Source: Sphingomonas sp. G-3-2-10 (GTDB lineage Bacteria > Pseudomonadota > Alphaproteobacteria > Sphingomonadales > Sphingomonadaceae). From it: a DNA stretch of 64,000 bases. Under the pieces are notes generated by a model, which was not told where the DNA came from, searched no databases, and saw nothing but the letters and a program-made list of their open reading frames with translations. Location: positions 2,976,001 to 3,040,000 of the forward strand of contig NZ_JABBFY010000001.1 in the NCBI RefSeq assembly GCF_012927115.1, read 5' to 3'. The position numbers were made by a program, and so were the translations under genes. Positions 17,537-25,929 of the stretch are shown here, piece by piece (within the stretch, counting starts at the first letter, position 1; each line of letters begins with the position of its first letter).

Positions 17537-18103
17537 ATGTACCATCCCGATCTGATCCGCCATCCGGACAGTTGCCCTGCGCTCGTTCTGAATGCCGACT
17601 ATACCCCTTTGTCCTATTATCCGCTGAGCGTGTGGCCGTGGCAGACCGCGATCAAGGCGGTGTTCCTCGACCGGGTGGACATCGTCTCGCACTACGAGCG
17701 CGAGATCCGAAGTCCCAGCGCGAGGCTGAAGCTGCCTTCGGTCATCGCGCTCAAACAATATGTCAAACCGTCCCAATTCCCGGCCTTTACCCGTTTCAAC
17801 CTGTTCCTTCGCGACAAGTTCGTCTGCCAATATTGCGGCTCTCCGAAGGATCTGACGTTCGATCACGTCATTCCCCGCGCCCAGGGCGGACGCACCACCT
17901 GGGAAAATGTCGCCACCGCCTGCGCGCCGTGCAATCTCCGCAAGGGCGGACGCACCCCGAAACAGGCCGCGATGCCGCTCCACATCCAGCCGATCCGCCC
18001 GACCAGCTGGCACCTGCAGGAACATGGCCGGCGCTTCCCGCCGGGGCATCTGCACGAGACGTGGCATGATTGGCTGTATTGGGACGTCGAGCTGGAGGCC
18101 TGA
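17537..18103 (+). CDS. HNH endonuclease family protein
   Basis: A 188-residue protein from the ATG at 17537. The first ~90 residues (ALVLNADYTPLSYYPLSVWP) are the N-terminal domain common in stand-alone chromosomal HNH proteins. The HNH core follows: FVCQYCGSPKDLTFDHVIP with a CxxC pair, then GGRTTWENVATACAPCNLRKG with the second CxxC. This is the zinc-bound HNH arrangement; the first His is in DHVIP and the Asn in WENV. Such proteins are widespread in alphaproteobacteria without intron or phage context, and their cellular role is unknown. It stands between gluQ (divergent) and a serine hydrolase. Confidence 0.85.
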   Translation: MYHPDLIRHPDSCPALVLNADYTPLSYYPLSVWPWQTAIKAVFLDRVDIVSHYEREIRSPSARLKLPSVIALKQYVKPSQFPAFTRFNLFLRDKFVCQYCGSPKDLTFDHVIPRAQGGRTTWENVATACAPCNLRKGGRTPKQAAMPLHIQPIRPTSWHLQEHGRRFPPGHLHETWHDWLYWDVELEA

Positions 18104-18130
18104 TCGGTTCTCGGAACCTTTTCTGATGCC

Positions 18131-18215
18131 GTCATGCTGAACTAGTTTCAGCATCAATCGCTCCGCAAACGATTGCGCTGCCTGCCGCACGATGAACCCT
18201 GAAACAAGTTCAGGG
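18131..18215. repeat. REP-like inverted doublet
   Basis: Two short palindromes in opposite orientation: ATGCTGAA/TTCAGCAT at 18134-18154 (5-base loop) and CCCTGAA/TTCAGGG at 18197-18215. Read on the complementary strand, the second becomes CCCTGAACTTGTTTCAGGG, closely matching the first (GCTGAACTAGTTTCAGC). Two inverted REP-like units make a REPIN-type arrangement between the HNH gene and the next gene. Confidence 0.7.
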
Positions 18216-18292
18216 CGACGGCGTGGATGGGGATGGTCCTGCCTTGCCCTCCCGGCTAGCATCCACGCATCGCGTCCGGCGGGGAGCATAGA

Positions 18293-19885
18293 ATGAGCGG
18301 ATTTCAGGTCAGTCGGCGGCAGGCGCTTGCGTTCGGGTTGAGCGCGACGGCGCTGGCCGCGATCCCGTCATGGGCATGGGCTGCCGCGGCCGAGCTGGAC
18401 GAAGCGGGCGTCGATGCGATCGTGAAGCCGTTCATGGCGGCGTTCGAGACGCCGGGGATCGGGGTGGCGATCGTGCGGCCGGGGGCGGCGCCGTTCCTCA
18501 AGGGCTATGGCGTGCGGACGATGGGCAAGCCCGCGGCCGTCGATACGCATACCCGGTTCGGGATCGCGTCCAACTCGAAGAGCTTTACCGGCGCCGCGCT
18601 GGCGCTGCTGGTCGGGGAGGGGAAGATCGGCTGGGAAGACCCGGTCGTGAAGCATATCCCCGAGTTCAGGATGCACGATCCCGCCGTGACCGCGATGATG
18701 ACGGTGCGCGATCTGCTGGTGCATCGTTCGGGCCTGCCGCTGGGCGCGGGCGACCTGATGTATTTTCCGGAATCGACCCATGTCGCGGCGGATGTGCTCA
18801 AGGCGCTACCGCATCTGAAGCCGGCGCGCGGATTCCGGGCCGGCTATGATTACGACAATATCCTTTATCTGGTCGCGGGACTGCTGATCGAGCGGGTGTC
18901 GGGCATGAGCTGGGGTGCGTTCGTTTCGGCGCGGCTGCTCAAGCCGCTGGGCATGGACGATGCGGTGACGACGCGCGGCGACCTGAAGACCGACAATGTC
19001 GTGGGGCGCCACGCACGGCTGGGGCCGCCGGTGCGCGGGATCGGCAAGATGGAAGTGATGCAGCCCGACGAAAGCCCGATGATCGACGCGGCGGGCGGGA
19101 TCAACGCCAGCGTGAGCGACATCGCCAAGTGGCTGCAGGTCCAGCTCGCCGGGGGCAAGCTGCCCGACGGCAAGCTGCTGTGGAGCCCGGCGCAGGCGAA
19201 AGAGATGTGGACGCCGCAGACGATCGTCGGATCGAGCGACGGGCCGACCGAGACCAATCCGACCCGCGCGGTGACCAGCAGCTATGCGCTGGGCTGGTTC
19301 GTGCAGGATTATCGCGGGATCCGGCTGGTGTCGCACAGCGGCGGGCTGTCGGGCCAGGTGACGCAGACGGCGATGATCCCGTCCAAGGGCGTGGGCGTCG
19401 CGGTGTTCAGCAATACCGAGGATGCGGTGTCCGGCGGGATCCGCAACGCGCTGCTCGATGCGCTGATCGGCGCGCCGGCGTTCGACTGGGTCGGCAGCTA
19501 TGTCGCGCGGACCAAGAAGGGGCAGGAAGACGCGCTGGCCGAAGTATCGGGCGGGATCGACAAGGCCCCGCCGGGTGCGCCGAGCCTGCCGCTCAAATCC
19601 TATGCCGGGCGCTATCGCGATCCCTGGTATGGCGACATTGTAGTCAGCGAGAAGGGCGGCAAGCTGTCGATCGACTTCACCCCGACGCCGGTGTTCAAGA
19701 GCGTGCTGGAGCCTTGGGGCCCGGACGCGTTCCGGACGCGCTTCGCGAAGGAAGCGGGCGAGGATGCGGTGGTCAGCTTCGCGGTGAGGGACGGCAAGGT
19801 GACCGGAGTCACGATGAAGGCGCTCTCGCCGCTGGCGGACTTCAGCTACGATTATCACCACCTCGAGTTCGTGCCGGTCCGCTGA
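18293..19885 (+). CDS. Beta-lactamase-fold serine hydrolase, Tat-type signal
   Basis: A 530-residue exported protein. The N-terminus VSRRQALAFGLSATALAA is a twin-arginine type signal. The class C / PBP-like fold is shown by SNSK (SxxK, near residue 99), YDYDN (YxN type, near residue 187) and HSGG (near residue 346). The last ~110 residues (LKSYAGRYRDPWYGDIVVSE) resemble a DUF3471 domain. These proteins are usually D-aminopeptidases, esterases or uncharacterised peptidases rather than resistance enzymes. I do not call it a beta-lactamase. Confidence 0.85.
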   Translation: MSGFQVSRRQALAFGLSATALAAIPSWAWAAAAELDEAGVDAIVKPFMAAFETPGIGVAIVRPGAAPFLKGYGVRTMGKPAAVDTHTRFGIASNSKSFTGAALALLVGEGKIGWEDPVVKHIPEFRMHDPAVTAMMTVRDLLVHRSGLPLGAGDLMYFPESTHVAADVLKALPHLKPARGFRAGYDYDNILYLVAGLLIERVSGMSWGAFVSARLLKPLGMDDAVTTRGDLKTDNVVGRHARLGPPVRGIGKMEVMQPDESPMIDAAGGINASVSDIAKWLQVQLAGGKLPDGKLLWSPAQAKEMWTPQTIVGSSDGPTETNPTRAVTSSYALGWFVQDYRGIRLVSHSGGLSGQVTQTAMIPSKGVGVAVFSNTEDAVSGGIRNALLDALIGAPAFDWVGSYVARTKKGQEDALAEVSGGIDKAPPGAPSLPLKSYAGRYRDPWYGDIVVSEKGGKLSIDFTPTPVFKSVLEPWGPDAFRTRFAKEAGEDAVVSFAVRDGKVTGVTMKALSPLADFSYDYHHLEFVPVR

Positions 19886-19956
19886 GCGGGATACGCCCAA
19901 CCCGGAATTGGCGCGGCGAAGCGAGCGCGCTAGGGTTTGCGCGGATGGCGGCAGCG

Positions 19957-19976
19957 TGTATTATATGAACAATACA
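19957..19976. promoter_or_regulatory. Possible promoter/operator upstream of PBP1A
   Basis: TGTATT (19957-19962) and AATACA (19971-19976) are a 6-bp inverted repeat around ATATGAAC, the only AT-rich stretch in this gap. It lies 15 bases before the PBP1A start. It could be a -10 region or an operator; the support is weak. Confidence 0.25.
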
Positions 19977-19991
19977 GCTATTTGAGCGCGG

Positions 19992-22343
19992 ATGGCGAAC
20001 GACGACAATTTCGAACAACGTTTCCCCCTGCGGCGTCCAGCGGCCCCGCAGGAGCCGGCGCGCGCGCGGCCGACGCCGGCGCCGGTAAAGCCGGCCGTCA
20101 AGAAGGCGGTGTTCCCGCCCGCCGAGGAGAAGCCGAAGAAAGCCGCCGAAGTGGCGACCGAAAAGGCGAAGAAAGCGATCGCCGCGGTCCAGAACTGGTT
20201 CGAGACGCCCGAGCCGCTGGAGCTTTCCGGCGGGATGCCCCCGCCCGATGCGCGGAAGGAACGCGCGCGGTCCGCGCCGCTCCCCCCTCCCCCGCCCGCG
20301 CCGCCGCCGATCGACTTCCCGCAAGCAGTGCCGGCGGGCGGCTACACCACCAATCTTCCCGTCGTCCGCCGCCGGTTCAACTGGTGGCGCTGGTCGATGC
20401 GCGGGCTGGGCGCGTTCCTGATCTTCTTCATTCTCGCGGTGGCGTGGCTGGCCTTCACTGCGCCCTTGTCCAAATCGCTCCAGCCGCCTGCCCCGCCCTC
20501 GATCACCTTGCTCGATTCCGATGGCAAGGAGATCGCCCGGCGCGGCGCGGTGATCGAGAAACCGGTCGACGCGTCGAAACTGCCCAAGCATGTGCAGGAA
20601 GCCTTTATGGCGATCGAGGACCGGCGGTTCGAAAGCCATTGGGGCGTCGATCCGCGCGGGATCATGCGCGCCTTCGTCCATAATATCAGCAATGACGGCG
20701 GATCGCAGGGCGGCAGCACGATCACCCAGCAGCTGGCGAAGAACGCCTTCCTCAATTCGAACCGCACCGCGGGGCGGAAGTTTCAGGAGGTGCTGATCGC
20801 CTTCTGGCTGGAAGCGTGGCTGACGAAGAACGAGATCATGTCGCGTTATCTGAGCTACGTCTATTTCGGCGACAATGTGTACGGGCTGCGCGCCGCGGCG
20901 CGGCACTATTTCAGCGTCGATGTCGAGGATCTGACCATCAGCCAGGCGACGATGCTGGCGGGCCTGGTGCAGGCGCCGTCGCGGCTTGCCCCAACCGGCA
21001 ATCTGAAGGGCGCGCGCGAGCGGCAGAAGCTGGTGATCGCCGCGATGGTCGCCGCCGGTTTCCTGACCAAGGAGGAAGCGGCCGAAGTGCGGCCCGCAGT
21101 GCTCAGGGTCGACAAGGTCAAGCAACTGCCCAGCGGCGGCTATTTCGCCGACTGGGTGCTGCCGCAGGCGCGCGACCGGGCGGGCGAGATCGCGACCGAG
21201 CAGCGCGTGCGCACGACGCTGGATTCCGGCATACAGCGCGCCGCCGAGCGCGCGGTGAAGGGCGCGGGGCTGCGTTCGACGCAGATCGCGCTGGTGGCAA
21301 TGAAGCCCGATGGGCGCATCGTCGCGATGGTCGGCGGCAACAGCTATGCCGCCAGCCCCTTCAACCGCGCGACGATGGCGCGGCGCCAGCCGGGTTCGAC
21401 CTTCAAGCTGTTCGTCTATCTCGCCGCGCTTCGCTCCGGCATGACGCCCGAATCGATGGTCGACGATACGCCGCTGACGATCGGCGACTGGTCGCCCGAG
21501 AATAGCGGCAAGCGCTATTCGGGCCGGATCACCCTGCGGCAGGCCTTCGCCAAATCGAGCAATGTCGCGGCGGTGCGGCTGGCGCAGCAGGTGGGCATCG
21601 CCAACGTTACGCGAGCGGCGCGCGATCTGGGCATCTCCACCCCGATCGGCAACGACGCGTCGGTCGCGCTGGGCACGTCGACCGTATCGCTGCTCGAGCT
21701 GACCGCCGCCTACGCCTCGGTCGCCGAGGGCAGCTATCCGGTGCGCCCGCGCGGGCTGGCCGAAGACAGCGAGGATCAGGACTGGCTGTCACGCCAGCTG
21801 GGCGGGCCGAGCCGCTTCCCGTCGCGCACGCTCGACGATCTCCACGAGCTGCTGGGCGGCGTGGTGAGCGGCGGCACCGGGCGCAGCGCGGCGCTTTCCA
21901 TCCCCGCCTTCGGCAAGACCGGGACGACGCAGAACGGGCAGGACGCGCTTTTCGTCGGCTATGCGGGCGATCTGGTGGTCGGCGTGTGGGTCGGCAACGA
22001 CGACAATACGCCGATCCCGGGCCTGTCGGGCGGAGGCGTGCCCGCGCGGGTGTGGCGCAACTTCATGATCGACGCACTCGACATCCGCGCCGCCCCGCCG
22101 CCCGAGGAAGTGATCGACAACACGATCGAGGACGATGCGCCCGATCTGGGCGACGTGCTGGGCGAGATCCTGGGCGGGGGCGAAGTCCAGACCGAAGTCG
22201 AACCCGTTCCCGGCGATGTGCCGCCGATTCCGGACGACCGGCGGCGCGAGGAGCTGACCATCCCGGCGCGGCCCGGCGTTGACGATCGCGGGGCGAGGCG
22301 TCCGGCACCCGAGCCCTCGCGGCGCCTTCCCGACGGGCAATAG
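19992..22343 (+). CDS. Class A penicillin-binding protein 1A (transglycosylase/transpeptidase)
   Basis: This inner-membrane, periplasm-facing enzyme polymerises and crosslinks peptidoglycan. It has 783 residues. The first ~130 residues are cytoplasmic and rich in Pro, Ala and Lys, unusually long; a membrane helix (FLIFFILAVAWLAF) follows near 145. The transglycosylase has AIEDRRFESHWGVDPRGI (catalytic Glu) and QGGSTITQQLAKN. The transpeptidase has QPGSTFKLF (SxxK, ~residue 468), KSSN (SxN) and FGKTGTTQNGQDALF (KTG, ~640). The tail after 700 is acidic and Pro-rich. It lies 30 bases upstream of the threonine aldolase gene. Confidence 0.95.
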   Translation: MANDDNFEQRFPLRRPAAPQEPARARPTPAPVKPAVKKAVFPPAEEKPKKAAEVATEKAKKAIAAVQNWFETPEPLELSGGMPPPDARKERARSAPLPPPPPAPPPIDFPQAVPAGGYTTNLPVVRRRFNWWRWSMRGLGAFLIFFILAVAWLAFTAPLSKSLQPPAPPSITLLDSDGKEIARRGAVIEKPVDASKLPKHVQEAFMAIEDRRFESHWGVDPRGIMRAFVHNISNDGGSQGGSTITQQLAKNAFLNSNRTAGRKFQEVLIAFWLEAWLTKNEIMSRYLSYVYFGDNVYGLRAAARHYFSVDVEDLTISQATMLAGLVQAPSRLAPTGNLKGARERQKLVIAAMVAAGFLTKEEAAEVRPAVLRVDKVKQLPSGGYFADWVLPQARDRAGEIATEQRVRTTLDSGIQRAAERAVKGAGLRSTQIALVAMKPDGRIVAMVGGNSYAASPFNRATMARRQPGSTFKLFVYLAALRSGMTPESMVDDTPLTIGDWSPENSGKRYSGRITLRQAFAKSSNVAAVRLAQQVGIANVTRAARDLGISTPIGNDASVALGTSTVSLLELTAAYASVAEGSYPVRPRGLAEDSEDQDWLSRQLGGPSRFPSRTLDDLHELLGGVVSGGTGRSAALSIPAFGKTGTTQNGQDALFVGYAGDLVVGVWVGNDDNTPIPGLSGGGVPARVWRNFMIDALDIRAAPPPEEVIDNTIEDDAPDLGDVLGEILGGGEVQTEVEPVPGDVPPIPDDRRREELTIPARPGVDDRGARRPAPEPSRRLPDGQ

Positions 22344-22373
22344 CGCCGGTTGACCTGACCGGAACGCGGTCGC

Positions 22374-23387
22374 ATGGGCATGACCATGCGCTTCTTTTCC
22401 GACAACGCCGCCGCCGTCTGCCCTCAGGTGATGGCCGCGCTGGGACAAGTGAACCAGCTCGACACCGCGTATGATGGCGACAAGTGGAGCAAGGAGTTGG
22501 ACGGGCGATTTTCCGACCTGTTCGGCACCGAATGCCGCGCGATCTGGGTGCCGACCGGCACGGCGGCGAACAGCCTCGCGCTCGCCGCGCTGTGCCCGCC
22601 CTATGGCGGGATCGTCTGCCATCGCGACGCGCATATCCAGGTCGACGAGCAGGGCGCGCCGGTCTTCTACACCGGCGGCGCAAGCCTGCTGCTGGGCGAA
22701 GGCGAAGGCGCGAAGCTGACCCCCGATGCGATCCGCGCGGTGATCGATCCGATCCGCCCCGACGTGCATCAGGTGCAGCCGCACGCCATCTCGATCACCA
22801 ATGCGACCGAATATGGCCTCGCCTATTCGCCGGACGAAGTCGCGGCGATCGGCGATCTGGCGAAATCGCGCGGGCTGGGCCTGCACATGGACGGCGCGCG
22901 CTTCGCAAATGCCGTGGCGCATCTCGGCTGTCATCCCGGCGACGTGACGTGGCGCGCGGGGGTGGATGCGCTGAGCTTCGGCTTCGTCAAGAATGGCGGC
23001 ATGAGCGCCGAGGCTCTGGTGTTCTTCAAGCCCGAACTGATGGAATCGACGCTGTTCCGCCGCAAGCGTGCGGGGCTGCTCTTCTCCAAGGGCCGCTATC
23101 TGGCCGCACAGATCCTCGCGATGCTCGACGACGATCTGTGGCTGGCCAATGGCCGCGCGGCCAATGCCGGGGCGCTATTGCTGGCTCGGGCCGCGGGCGA
23201 GCGGCTGGTGCATCCGGTGCAGGCCAATGAAGTGTTCCTCAAGGTCACGCCCGAGGAAGCTGCGTCGCTGCGCGCGCTGGGCTTCGACTTCTACGATTGG
23301 GGCGTGGGCGAAGCGCGGCTGGTGATTTCCTGGAATCAGGGCGAGGACGCGATCCGCCCGCTGGCCGATGCGATCGCGGCGCTGTGA
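22374..23387 (+). CDS. Low-specificity threonine aldolase family PLP enzyme
   Basis: This cytosolic fold type I PLP enzyme is predicted to split threonine to glycine and acetaldehyde. It has 337 residues. FFSDNAAAVCPQVMAAL at the start, WVPTGTAANSLALAALCPP (cofactor phosphate), LGLHMDGARFANAVAHL (Asp that binds the pyridine N) and the Lys loop LSFGFVKNGGM are all visible. The Lys context (FVKNGG rather than LSKGLG) is the version seen in many alphaproteobacteria. The start may also be the ATG at 22380 or 22386. Only 22 bases separate it from the EamA gene, a likely operon. Confidence 0.88.
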   Translation: MGMTMRFFSDNAAAVCPQVMAALGQVNQLDTAYDGDKWSKELDGRFSDLFGTECRAIWVPTGTAANSLALAALCPPYGGIVCHRDAHIQVDEQGAPVFYTGGASLLLGEGEGAKLTPDAIRAVIDPIRPDVHQVQPHAISITNATEYGLAYSPDEVAAIGDLAKSRGLGLHMDGARFANAVAHLGCHPGDVTWRAGVDALSFGFVKNGGMSAEALVFFKPELMESTLFRRKRAGLLFSKGRYLAAQILAMLDDDLWLANGRAANAGALLLARAAGERLVHPVQANEVFLKVTPEEAASLRALGFDFYDWGVGEARLVISWNQGEDAIRPLADAIAAL

Positions 23388-23409
23388 TTTTCACCGAAAA
23401 GAGGGTCGC

Positions 23410-24324
23410 ATGATCGGCGAAAAGCCCCGTTCGACGCGGCTGCGCGTCCTCGTCCCCTTCGCGATCGTCACTTTGATCTGGGGGACGACGTGGATCGTGA
23501 TCCGCGATCAACTGTCGATCGTGCCGCCGAGCTGGTCGGTCGCCTATCGCTTCCTGCTGGGCGGGGCGACGATGCTGGTCTGGGCAGCGATCCGGCGCGA
23601 GCCGCTATGGCTGCCGCGCAAGGGGATGCTCTTTGCCGCGCTGCTCGGGCTGATGCAGTTCGTGCTGAACTTCAACCTCGTCTATCGCTCGGAGCAGTAC
23701 ATCACTTCGGGCGTGGTCGCGATCGTGTTCGCGCTGCTGCTGGTGCCCAATGCGATCCTCTCGCGCATCTTCCTCGGCCAGCGGATGGGCAGGCAATTGC
23801 TCGCCGGATCGGCGGTGGCGATCGCGGGCGTGGCGCTGCTGTTCATCCACGAAGCGCGGCTGAGCCCGGTCGGGCCGGAACAGGCGATAACCGGCATCGC
23901 GCTGGCGCTGTGCGCGGTGATGTGCGCCTCGACCGCGAACGTGATGCAGGCGAGCGAGACGTCGAAAGCATGGCCGATGGCGAGCGTGATCGGATGGGCG
24001 ATGCTGAGCGGCGCGATGATCGACGCAGCGTTCGCATGGGGCGTGTCCGGGCCGCCGGTGTTCGAGATGCGGATCGGCTATATCGCCGGGCTGATCTATC
24101 TCGGCGTGCTGGGATCGGCGCTGAGCTTCAGCCTGTATTTCGCGCTGATCCGCGAGATCGGACCGGCCAAGGCCGCCTATAGCAGCGTGGCGATTCCGGT
24201 GGTGGCGATGATCTTTTCGACCCTCTTCGAAGGCTATCGCTGGTCGCTGCTGGCGGCGGCGGGCGCAGTGCTGGTGCTGGGCGGACTGGTGATCGCGTTG
24301 AGAGCGCGCAGGCCCAACCGGTAG
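23410..24324 (+). CDS. EamA/DMT family transporter
   Basis: A 304-residue membrane protein from the ATG at 23410 (GAGGG upstream). It has about ten hydrophobic segments arranged as two EamA repeats: the first begins VPFAIVTLIWGTTWIVIRDQ, the second ITGIALALCAVMCASTANVM. RYIxxR-like turns and GxSLYFALIREIGPAKAAYSS support the drug/metabolite transporter family. The substrate is unknown; export of amino acids is common in the family and would suit the upstream threonine aldolase, but this is inference. The final 91 bases overlap an opposite gene. Confidence 0.88.
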   Translation: MIGEKPRSTRLRVLVPFAIVTLIWGTTWIVIRDQLSIVPPSWSVAYRFLLGGATMLVWAAIRREPLWLPRKGMLFAALLGLMQFVLNFNLVYRSEQYITSGVVAIVFALLLVPNAILSRIFLGQRMGRQLLAGSAVAIAGVALLFIHEARLSPVGPEQAITGIALALCAVMCASTANVMQASETSKAWPMASVIGWAMLSGAMIDAAFAWGVSGPPVFEMRIGYIAGLIYLGVLGSALSFSLYFALIREIGPAKAAYSSVAIPVVAMIFSTLFEGYRWSLLAAAGAVLVLGGLVIALRARRPNR

Positions 24325-25037
24325 TTCGGATAGCGCGGCGTCCAGCCGAGGACGCGCTTTGCCTTGCGGTTCGCGACGCGGCGGTTTTCGGACCAGAAGG
24401 CGCGGGCCTGCGGGCTGAGATTGGCGTCCTCCAGCGACACCAGCGGCGCGGGGTCGCGGTTTTGCAGGCGCGCGGCGCAGGCCAGCACGACCGATTGCGG
24501 CGCGGGCTCGTCGTCGGCGAGGTTGTACGCCCCGGGCGGCGCGTCGAACCCCGCGATCACGCCCGAGACGATATCGTCGACATGGACGCGGCTGAACACC
24601 TGCCCCGGCACATCGACGCGCTGCGTGGCGATCCGGTCGAGCGGCGAGCGGCCGGGGCCGTAGATGCCGGGCAGGCGGAACACGCGCGCGCCCAGCGCCA
24701 GCCATGCAACATCGGCCTGCGCCCGTGCGGAGCGGCGGCCGGTGCCGGTAGGCGCGCTTTCATCGACCCATGCGCCCTGCCTATCGCCATAGACGCCGGT
24801 CGAGGAAAGATAGCCCAGCCAGCCGGGGTGACGGGCAAGCAGATCCCGGTACGCGTCGAGGACGGGATCGCTCTCGCCGGGCGGAATCGAGGACAGGATA
24901 TGGGTGGCGGCGGCGAGATCGCTCGCGCGGCCTTCGAACGTCTCGCGCGTGGCGGTGCTTACCGCCCAGCCCTTTGCGCGGACGGCATCGGCGATGCGCG
25001 ACGCAGTGTAGCCGGGGCCGAAGACGAAGAGATGCAT
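24234..25037 (-). CDS. NAD(P)-dependent epimerase-like SDR protein (YeeZ type)
   Basis: A 267-residue protein from the ATG at 25037. The N-terminal HLFVFGPGYTASRIADAV is a glycine-rich dinucleotide site, YLSSTGVYGDRQGAWVDE contains the S/Y region of an extended SDR, and RVHVDDIVSGVIAGFD is conserved. The family is NAD-dependent epimerase/dehydratase-like with unknown substrate. The last ~30 residues (TSPPSTSTAPAAASSDQR) are low complexity and are encoded inside the convergent EamA gene, suggesting loss of an original stop. It lies one base after the HemD-like gene stop. Confidence 0.75.
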   Translation of the reverse strand: MHLFVFGPGYTASRIADAVRAKGWAVSTATRETFEGRASDLAAATHILSSIPPGESDPVLDAYRDLLARHPGWLGYLSSTGVYGDRQGAWVDESAPTGTGRRSARAQADVAWLALGARVFRLPGIYGPGRSPLDRIATQRVDVPGQVFSRVHVDDIVSGVIAGFDAPPGAYNLADDEPAPQSVVLACAARLQNRDPAPLVSLEDANLSPQARAFWSENRRVANRKAKRVLGWTPRYPNYRLGLRALNAITSPPSTSTAPAAASSDQR

Positions 25038-25038
25038 C

Positions 25039-25818
25039 CTAGTTGAATTCGTCCCAGCCGGGCTCATTGTCATTGGCGTTGCGATCGAATTGGCGGGTCA
25101 TGAGCACCACATCGGATTTGCGCCGCCCGCGCCAGTCGCGGCTGCAGATCATGTCGAGCAGCGCGGTTTCGGTGGTGTGGCGGGCGATGCGCGTCCGGAC
25201 GCCGCTCAGATCGGCGAACCCGCGCGCACTCTGCTCCGAAATGCACCACAGATCGCCGCGCCAGTTCGCTCGCTGCACCGCTTCGCGCACCGTGTCGCTG
25301 CACAGGCTCGAATGCAGCACGATCGAACCGACGCGCGACAGGCGCTCGACCAGTTCGCGCATCCGGTCCTCGCCGATCGGCTGGGAACGATAGACGTTGC
25401 GCCGCTCGATCCGGCCATGCTCCGGCAGAAGTGCGCGCTCGACTGCCGTCGAAGTGCGTTCAGCGCAATAATAGCCGATCGTCCCGGCGGCGGGGACCGC
25501 GTAGCGGACCAGCGATGCGAGGAGCGATTCGTCGTCGCTGGTCGAGGTGATCGACAGATAGCCCGCGCCGCGCGCCGCCTCCGCAATCTCTTCGTTCCGG
25601 ACGAAGACCGGTACGTCGAGCAGTCCGGGCTCGGCAAGATGGTGGCGCACCGCATGGATGCTGCTGAAGACGAGCGCATCGGGGCGGACGCCCATGAGCG
25701 GCGCGGCGAGCGCGCGCGTTTCGATCACCGGAAAGAGCAAAGGGTGCAGGCCGGCGCTGCGCAGGCGGCGCGCCGTGGCGAGATTGTCCGGGGACGAGCG
25801 GGTGATCCAGACCGACAT
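25039..25818 (-). CDS. hemD: Uroporphyrinogen-III synthase-like protein
   Basis: A 259-residue protein from the ATG at 25818. The pattern fits HemD: VWITRSSPDNLATARRLRSAG at the start, PDALVFSSIHAVRHH, VPVFVRNEEIAEAARGAGY, IGYYCAERTSTAVERAL, VYRSQPI and IVLHSSLCSDTVREAV. HemD closes the tetrapyrrole ring in haem and cobalamin synthesis. The family is very divergent and the usual neighbour hemC is not here, so the symbol is likely but not certain. The C-terminal 25 residues (MTRQFDRNANDNEPGWDEFN) extend past the fold. Confidence 0.6.
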   Translation of the reverse strand: MSVWITRSSPDNLATARRLRSAGLHPLLFPVIETRALAAPLMGVRPDALVFSSIHAVRHHLAEPGLLDVPVFVRNEEIAEAARGAGYLSITSTSDDESLLASLVRYAVPAAGTIGYYCAERTSTAVERALLPEHGRIERRNVYRSQPIGEDRMRELVERLSRVGSIVLHSSLCSDTVREAVQRANWRGDLWCISEQSARGFADLSGVRTRIARHTTETALLDMICSRDWRGRRKSDVVLMTRQFDRNANDNEPGWDEFN

Positions 25819-25885
25819 CTGGCGTTCATGGCAGGTGGGGACGGCTTGGTGCAAGTTTTGGCGCCGCAGAGCAGATGGACAGGCC

Positions 25886-25917
25886 CCACCCCAACCCCTC
25901 CCCTGAAGGGGAGGGGC
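25886..25917. repeat. Terminal arm of the GGGGAGGGG repeat family, copy A
   Basis: The 32 bases here are identical to the right arm of copy B (32102-32133), including the hairpin CCCCTCCCCTGAAGGGGAGG. Weaker similarity to copy B extends leftward through GGCGCCG near 25860. It lies 13 bases past the stop of the M28 peptidase gene, where it can act as a terminator stem. Confidence 0.75.
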
Positions 25918-25929
25918 TAAGAAGTGCCG

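Noticed and set aside
17537..18103. HNH gene as part of a phage, intron or restriction system
   Set aside because: No integrase, methylase, phage or intron features are nearby, and stand-alone HNH proteins of this type are common chromosomal genes.
18293..19885. Antibiotic resistance beta-lactamase
   Set aside because: The fold motifs are present but the size, the DUF3471-like C-terminal domain and the Tat-type signal fit a general serine hydrolase of unknown substrate better.
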